This document shows positions 58,857 through 64,000 of a DNA stretch of 64,000 bases, in pieces. The stretch spans positions 44,746,388 through 44,810,387 of the forward strand of contig NC_092859.1 of NCBI RefSeq assembly GCF_032062135.1. The letters are read 5' to 3'. The number at the start of each line of letters is the position of its first letter. Position 1 is the stretch's first letter. The DNA comes from Pyxicephalus adspersus. Taxonomy: Eukaryota > Chordata > Amphibia > Anura > Pyxicephalidae. The position numbers and the translations under genes are program-made. A model generated the notes under the pieces. The model searched no databases. It was not told the origin of the DNA and saw only the letters and a program-made list of their open reading frames with translations.

Positions 58857-60414
58857 ACATAGATATATGTGTAACAAAATAAAAAACTGCTAGGTAAAGT
58901 AGAAAAACTATCGGGATAATTATATTTCTTTTCTGAACAATAGCATTTTATATCTTTAAGTAAAAAAAAATATTCTAATAATAGAATAAATAGCAGGCAC
59001 CATTGTGGTTCCTGGTATTGTTATTACATTTATTTCTAACAGTATGAAAGACAGGTGCACTTTAAACAAATATATCTGCTTTCCATTTGCTGGAGTCTGG
59101 ATTAATGGAGATGTTATTGCTGATTGCTATATAGTGAAGTTATTAGATTTCTCAATTGAGTTTTAAAACCCTCCAGTTTCCTGCAATGACAAAAACCGGA
59201 TAAATCTCTTAGATGCCATTTAAAGTGACCCTTTGGGGCATTTTGATGATGTCTTTATGGAATGTCATGTAAATATGTTTGTACAATTGGCACTGTTCTA
59301 TGATAAAAAATTAATATATCTTACCTGGAAAAGTGCAGAACTGCCCAAACTCTGGGAATAGTTCTGCTTTTTAAGCCCCTGGAAATTCCATCATCTATGA
59401 TCTAGCTGGATTCATATCTGGAATATAGTGTATAGTATATTTAATTCTAATATTATATTTTTGCTTTTTCTACAATAGCTTTTCAGTTTACATTGTTAAG
59501 TATTGCACAAATAGGGATTAAATACAAGTTATTTACATAGTAATGATAATATCATTCAATATGTCAAAATTTAACAGGTAATGCAGTGATCCCGTGGCTA
59601 AATGTGTTTGTATAAATTACTTACCATTCTGTATCCCACATGTGCTGCCAACTGAGGCTCCACTGAAGGATGATGTTTTCTCATAAACTATTACCTTTTG
59701 GTAGTGTTGATCTGTTAGTTTCCTGCTGTGCTTACTGTTTTCTTCAACTGACCCTTGTGTGACTGTTATGTCTTTTAATGCTTTGATGGGGAAAACCACT
59801 GAGGGCAGCAGTGTACTAAAAATATGACATTTCCAAATGTATGAATTTTAAAGAGTCTTTGGGTCGAGAATTTTTTTGTCTTTTTAATGGCGTTCATTAC
59901 ATCGATTTTTTGGCCATTAGATTTAGATACAGGATTGCTTGGAAATTCTGTCATTTCCGACACTATTCTAAAAATGATTGTTACTTTGATGACTTGGTGA
60001 TACTTTTTTAATCACTGACCAAGAACAAGCATGCAGACCAAGAAAGCCAAAATAAAGTAATAACCTTAAACTAGAAAAATAAGTCCTATCCTGAAAAAAA
60101 ATCCTACCCCAAAAATAAGCTACGATATATATAAATACATTGACAAGAGGTGCTCATTTAAGGAAAGCACTATTGCTAGACATGAGAAATTAGGGCCAGT
60201 GGTTTTAAAGGAAATGGGGTCACAAGAAAGTCATGGTGGATTTCAGGGTTGGGAAAGGTATGATGATGTTCCAGAATGGTATGACATTACTATATTTGAA
60301 TAAATGTTGATTTTTTAATCAAGAATAAATGTCGATCCTTGTTCATGAAAAAATAAGACAACCCCTAAAAAAAGCCCTAGTGCATTTTTTGGAGCAAAAA
60401 TTATTATAAGACAC
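58857..60414. other. Unassigned sequence
   Basis: Chance frames only; no family is recognised. Confidence 0.5.
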
Positions 60415-60628
60415 TGGACCTGATTTATCAAAGCTCTCCAAGGCTGGAGAGAATACACTTTCATCAGTGAAGCTGGGTGATCAAGCAATCCTGGAATGGA
60501 TTTCTTCAAAGTAATTTGCTATTTGTTGGCAAATGTTTTGAATCCTGGACCAGATCCATTCCAGGTTTGCTGGACCACCCAGCTTCACTGATAAAAGTGT
60601 ATCCTTTTTTTTTTGGGGGGGGGGGGGG
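60415..60628. mobile_element. Foldback MITE with homopolymer-damaged right end
   Basis: The left arm (GGACCTGATTTATCAAAGCTCTCC), centre and most of the right arm (CACCCAGCTTCACTGATAAAAGTGTATCC) are intact. At the point where CTCCAGCCTTGG should follow, the sequence becomes ten T and fourteen G, and the final 35-40 bases of the arm are missing. Confidence 0.88.
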
Positions 60629-61566
60629 AAACAGGGTAGTAGTGCATGATATGAACTAAAAAGTAGCATTTGTTCACAAACTAGTAAAGAATAATGCCAT
60701 TTTTCCGATGATCTGACAGAATCACCCTTTAATAGATGATTGTCTTAAATACCACAGCCTAGCTGCTGGCAAATTTTTTTAGATTGTACACTGAGCTAAA
60801 AATAACATGTGTGAAAGTGTGGGAATTGCATTATTGACTGGCAAGCCAGTCATCACCGGATACTAAATCTAGGAGGAATGAAGTAAGTTCTTTGGACTAA
60901 AGTTAGTCTCTAAGTTATTGTATCAGCATGGCAACTATTATTTTTTAGAGCAATGGCAGCCTTTCTCAATACATAATTACATTGGTAAGTTTCTTCAAAT
61001 GTAAGTAATGGCTTACAAATATTTTGTGAAATTCACTCAAAATGTTGAAGGTTATAAGCACCAACTAACTTTATAGGCTATTTGCACAGCAGAGATTCTA
61101 TACAAGTACAAATTCTTAATTCTACTCAAGCACATATATAATTTTCAAGGTACTGTTTTGTATGTCTATTGTAAATGCACAGTGTATCTTAATGTGCAGA
61201 TCACAACTCTGTGTTTTTACAAAACCACTTTTTGCTCTTCTGGCAGTGAGCAGGAAGTTTCATCTGCAAAGGAACCTGTGTGCAAGGGGCCTAAGATTTC
61301 TCTTCAGATCTTCAGATCCTTTCTCTGTATATCACTGCCCATTTCCAGTGCCACTAATTTTTTTTCACTCAATCTATTTTAAAAATATGATTTCCAATCT
61401 TGTGGAGAACATTTAGGGGGGCTAACTATGGATTAGGCGTCCTATAAAAGATTACCTTTTGTCCTAAACCCCCATTTGCAAATAGCACTGCAATCCATGC
61501 CGGTCACCGTTTCTTTTGCCCCACAGGGCTGAAAGATATGAAAGATATATCACCTTAGAGATTTTG
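60629..61566. other. Unassigned sequence
   Basis: No features are recognised. Overlapping frames near 61158-61416 appear to be chance. Confidence 0.5.
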
Positions 61567-61765
61567 TGCCTTATTTATTAAAGCTCTCCATGCCTGGAGA
61601 GAATACACTTTCATTAGTATACTGGATGATTCAGCAAACCTGTGATCAGGTCCAGAATTGAAAAATAGCAAATTACTTTGAAGAAATCCATTCCAGGTTT
61701 TCTGGTTTTACTGATAAATGTGTATTCTTTCCAGCTTTGGAGAGCTTTCATAAATCGAGAGCTAT
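61567..61765. mobile_element. Foldback MITE, shortened copy
   Basis: CTTATTTATTAAAGCTCTCCATGCC...ATACTGGATGATTCAGCAAACC...CCAGCTTTGGAGAGCTTTCATAAATC. Both arms are present, but small deletions near the centre and the TATACTGG segment make it about 30 bp shorter than the 31 kb copy. Confidence 0.85.
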
Positions 61766-61929
61766 GAGTCAAATTGGAGGGCAGTCAGATAATTTGTAGA
61801 TTCAAGGAACATGGTCCAGTGGAACCATCTTTGTCTGGTAGCTTCCTTAGTGCCTTTTAGGGAGACAGTGAGGTCTGACAAAGTATTTTTTGGTATATTT
61901 TATTGGTGTATATGCCTATATTGCCCCAC
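61766..61929. other. Unassigned sequence
   Basis: A short interval between the foldback MITE and the YR element. Confidence 0.5.
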
Positions 61930-62423
61930 CTTTTGCATGCTTGACTAGGGTAGAGAAGAGTAATCCATTGCGGCTGCTACAGACCAACTACCTTTTTAAC
62001 CCCCCCCCCCCTAAATTCAATTAAATAACGACTCTAGACAAATTTCAATTGTTGGATTATAATTGGCCATAGCAGCCCGTTTTATTTAAACATATTGAAA
62101 TATTTTCACATTTTTCAAACAAATTTTATAAACATAACAAATTAATATTTTCCAGGTTCTTTTTTAAAACTTTAAAATGGCAAAATTAAATTACCTCCGC
62201 TCATTAACCAGGCCCCCAGGCACCCTCCCACCGCCTCGGGGACAATCGGCGGATGACCACCTCTAACCACCTGGCCCCCACGACAACCAAGTGTCGTGCG
62301 AGGCCCTCTCAACCAAAAGACCCAAAATACTACCATGCCTCACCCCCTTATTCTCTTCCCCCACAACTTTAACCCTCTCATGGACCTTAATAAAGAAAAG
62401 CCACCAGCTGCAAATATGATACC
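61930..62423 (-). mobile_element. 3' untranslated end of the YR/hydrolase element
   Basis: Minus-strand 3' region downstream of the hydrolase frame. It ends near 61930 in CTACCCTAGTCAAGCATGC-type sequence (plus: TTTTGCATGCTTGACTAGGG) shared with copy 1. AATAAA on the minus strand (TTTATT at 62081-62086) is followed by ACGGGCTGCTATGGCC and probably serves polyadenylation. GGCCCCCACGACAACCAAGTGTCGTGC near 62270 contains a CACGAC...GTCGTG inverted repeat. A C-homopolymer lies at 61999-62011. Confidence 0.78.
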
Positions 62424-63092
62424 TTATATTTGCAAGCGCCTCCACACCCGTAAGGCCCTCTGCAAGCCGTCTTCCAAGCTCAACATCCACATATCAATAC
62501 CCACCTCATTTAAGTGGACACCATCCTTTCCCAAGAAGAGCTCTGGCTCACCCTCCAGTTCCTTGTGCCGTAAAGCTAAACCCCCATTACGAACTATAAA
62601 CCTCCCAACCTCTTTATTAACTTTAATGCGGGCCTTGTTAATCCTTTCCGTCGATCGAGCATATCGCCAAACCTTTCTTGCCACAATATCTGACCATATC
62701 AGTATTATACCAGGGAAGGCAGACCAAATTCTTAAACAATCAAACTTAATGTCCCTAATTAATTCCCGCATGGGTCTGACCCCCAAATCGTTACCCCCGG
62801 CATGTATTAATAACACGTTGGGAGGTCTGTCCAACCTTACAAACTTGTTAAACTCCGGCAAGACCCTACTCCATTGCATACCTGGTATACCTATCCAGCA
62901 GATCCGGGCTGCCTCCTGACGGAAGCCCAGCTGCCTGCCACTCCTTCTCATATCTGCCCTTCTGGCGCCCCAATACACAAATGAATGTCCCAGAATCCAC
63001 ATCAAGCATTGTGGAACACCTGTGAATACAAAAGTAAAATACCAGCCTACCATTTTTTTTTTTTTTGTATTATTATTATAACAACAGTCCAT
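62424..63092 (-). CDS. SGNH/GDSL-type hydrolase encoded by YR retroelement
   Basis: A 222-codon frame on the minus strand, open from 63092 to the stop at 62424. All SGNH blocks are visible: ILGHSF with nucleophile Ser37, WIGIPG with Gly68, HAGGND with Asn101, and KDGVHL with Asp190 and His193. Family knowledge predicts an esterase/lipase-like alpha/beta hydrolase; the substrate is unknown. The first 25 or so codons (CYNNNTKKKK...) come from A/T-rich DNA. An acceptor-like TTTTGTATTCACAG ends at 63020, so the true protein may begin near VPQCLMW, joined by splicing to upstream sequence. The gene follows a tyrosine recombinase on the same strand. Hydrolase genes of this kind are reported from vertebrate Ngaro-like elements. 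The frame has no stops, so decay is recent, though activity is unproven. Confidence 0.85.
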   Translation of the reverse strand: MDCCYNNNTKKKKMVGWYFTFVFTGVPQCLMWILGHSFVYWGARRADMRRSGRQLGFRQEAARICWIGIPGMQWSRVLPEFNKFVRLDRPPNVLLIHAGGNDLGVRPMRELIRDIKFDCLRIWSAFPGIILIWSDIVARKVWRYARSTERINKARIKVNKEVGRFIVRNGGLALRHKELEGEPELFLGKDGVHLNEVGIDMWMLSLEDGLQRALRVWRRLQI

Positions 63093-63098
63093 ACTTAC
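63020..63098 (-). other. Possible 79-nt intron between recombinase and hydrolase
   Basis: On the minus strand GTAAGT begins at 63098, overlapping the recombinase stop codon (CAGTAAGTA). A pyrimidine-rich tract ending TTCACAG closes at 63020, and a poly-A (poly-T on plus) run lies inside. A direct join would leave the hydrolase out of frame by one base, so either the element has an indel or another site is used. This is inference only. Confidence 0.35.
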
Positions 63099-64000
63099 TG
63101 CACCAACTCCGTCCTAACGTACAACCGGAAACGTTGGGATTCCCAACGCCCAATACGTTGTATGGCCTCCGGTCCTAAGCCCCACCTGGCCGCTTCCGTG
63201 GCCGCCCCAATCCGGAAAGAATGTGATGAATACTCACCACCGTTTCTTCCTGACGCCACCACACATTTCCTAAAGACTGACCCAAATTGAAAACGTGTTA
63301 AATATGAACCATTTCCATGTATGAAGAAAGGCCCCCCCGCTCCCGGGTGTGCTCTTAAATACTCACCAACTAAACGCACCGGGCACAATTCCGCACCTGC
63401 CGCTGCACCCAGTTCCAACCTCAACCCCTTTCCCGCCTAATCTGTTTTTGAATGCCGGACCCAAACTAAAACTCTCCCGTCCCCAACCTGAACATCTGAC
63501 CACATCAAACCCCCAGCCTTATGTTTGTTGGGGCTTACCACTTCACCCACCCTTAATGCTGCAAAAAAGGTGATTGCAAAAACCGTCTGGAAAAGAAGGA
63601 CTTCATACCCATTAAAACAAATCCCCCACAAGCATGCACACAAATCCACAAGCATCTCAAATGACACCGGTCTCCTGGAGTCTTTTCTGCCCGTCCCTCT
63701 CCTAAAGCCTTTCAATGCTTGGCGAACTAAAAAACCTTTCGTCCCATCATGCCAACCCATAAGCTTAAAAAAGAAGGACAATGCTGCCAATTTCTTGGCC
63801 ATTGAACCCCCTGAAATACCTTTCATCAAGTTATGCAAAAAAAACAGCAAAACCACCGATTCTGAACTGCTCTGGTCAGCCGTCGCCCCTTCGCTCTGCA
63901 GAAACCTAAACCACTCTCTCCATGTACTGGCATACGCCTGCCAAGTACCGCAGCACACCGATTGCCTTATCAAGTTGGCAAGGACCCCCAAACCACCTTC
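63095..64000 (-). pseudogene. Tyrosine recombinase (YR integrase) of retroelement, one in-frame stop, 5' end beyond window
   Basis: The minus-strand frame runs from the window edge to the stop at 63095, broken only by a TAG at 63439-63437. The part before the stop (at least 184 codons) has an N-terminal core-binding helical region (WQAYASTWREWFRFL, HNLMKG, KLAALSFFF) and the catalytic block AALRVGE with Arg147. The part after it has SHSFR (His and Arg, residues 68 and 71 of that part), GRW (Trp94) and RLYVR with nucleophile Tyr102. The expected R, HxxR, H/W and Y are therefore all present. It would catalyse site-specific strand exchange to integrate circular element DNA, as in DIRS/Ngaro or Crypton elements. 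The adjoining hydrolase favours Ngaro-like. Reverse transcriptase would lie past 64000 and is unseen. The stop follows HSKTD, where the family usually continues; a C-to-T change (CAG to TAG) would explain it. Confidence 0.88.

Noticed and set aside
62296..62919. 207-codon plus-strand open frame
   Set aside because: It is exactly antisense to the SGNH hydrolase and has no motif of its own; GC-skewed codons of the real gene keep it open.
1..64000. CRISPR array, tRNA or rRNA genes, bacterial operons
   Set aside because: No regularly spaced repeat-spacer pattern, tRNA box A/B pair or rRNA sequence was recognised. The content is vertebrate.

Overview
The window is AT-rich vertebrate nuclear DNA and shows no intact host gene. 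It carries (TA)n microsatellites, many short non-autonomous DNA transposons (MITEs) of TTAA-flanked and hAT type, Tc1/mariner remnants, an L1-type LINE remnant, a solo LTR, and a tyrosine-recombinase (YR) retroelement that also encodes an SGNH hydrolase. That mixture best fits an amphibian, probably a frog. The assignment is an inference from repeat content, because no host exon could be identified. The setting is an intergenic region or a very large intron.

Layout. 1-6.2 kb is a repeat cluster: a 3' end of the YR element (minus), a TTAA MITE with a hairpin, a second YR 3' relic (plus), an L1 reverse-transcriptase relic (minus) split by a hAT-like MITE with a perfect 8-bp target duplication, and a TTAA MITE seeding a (TA)n array. 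6.2-19.4 kb is mostly unassigned sequence with a few repeats: a hAT MITE at 11.7 kb, a Tc1 transposase pseudogene at 13.9 kb and a TTAA MITE at 15 kb. 19.4-21.8 kb holds an LTR-like block, a decayed YR/hydrolase copy split by a TTAA MITE, and another TTAA MITE. 23-34 kb has a foldback fragment, a YR 3' relic, two hAT MITEs nested in each other, a complete foldback element, a MITE with GGCTATGTAC ends and a Tc1 fragment. 34-41 kb is nearly featureless. 41.6-45.5 kb holds a duplicated two-part repeat whose first copy is split by 2.2 kb.

51.7-62 kb is again repeat-rich. At 53.7-54.9 kb a TTAA MITE contains a (TA)n array, which contains a 950-bp solo LTR, which contains a 27-bp minisatellite. At 55.1-55.9 kb a TTAA MITE sits inside a foldback element. 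The last 2 kb (61.9-64 kb, minus strand) is the best coding sequence in the window: a tyrosine recombinase with one in-frame stop, followed by an SGNH/GDSL hydrolase with all catalytic blocks. The element runs off the right edge, so its gag and reverse-transcriptase regions, if present, are not visible.

How the parts relate. Four other relics in the window (0.9-1.6, 3.6-4.0, 20.2-21.2 and 28.0-28.3 kb) match the 3' half of the terminal YR element, so one retroelement lineage has seeded this locus repeatedly. Most remaining open reading frames are chance frames or antisense shadows of repeats.
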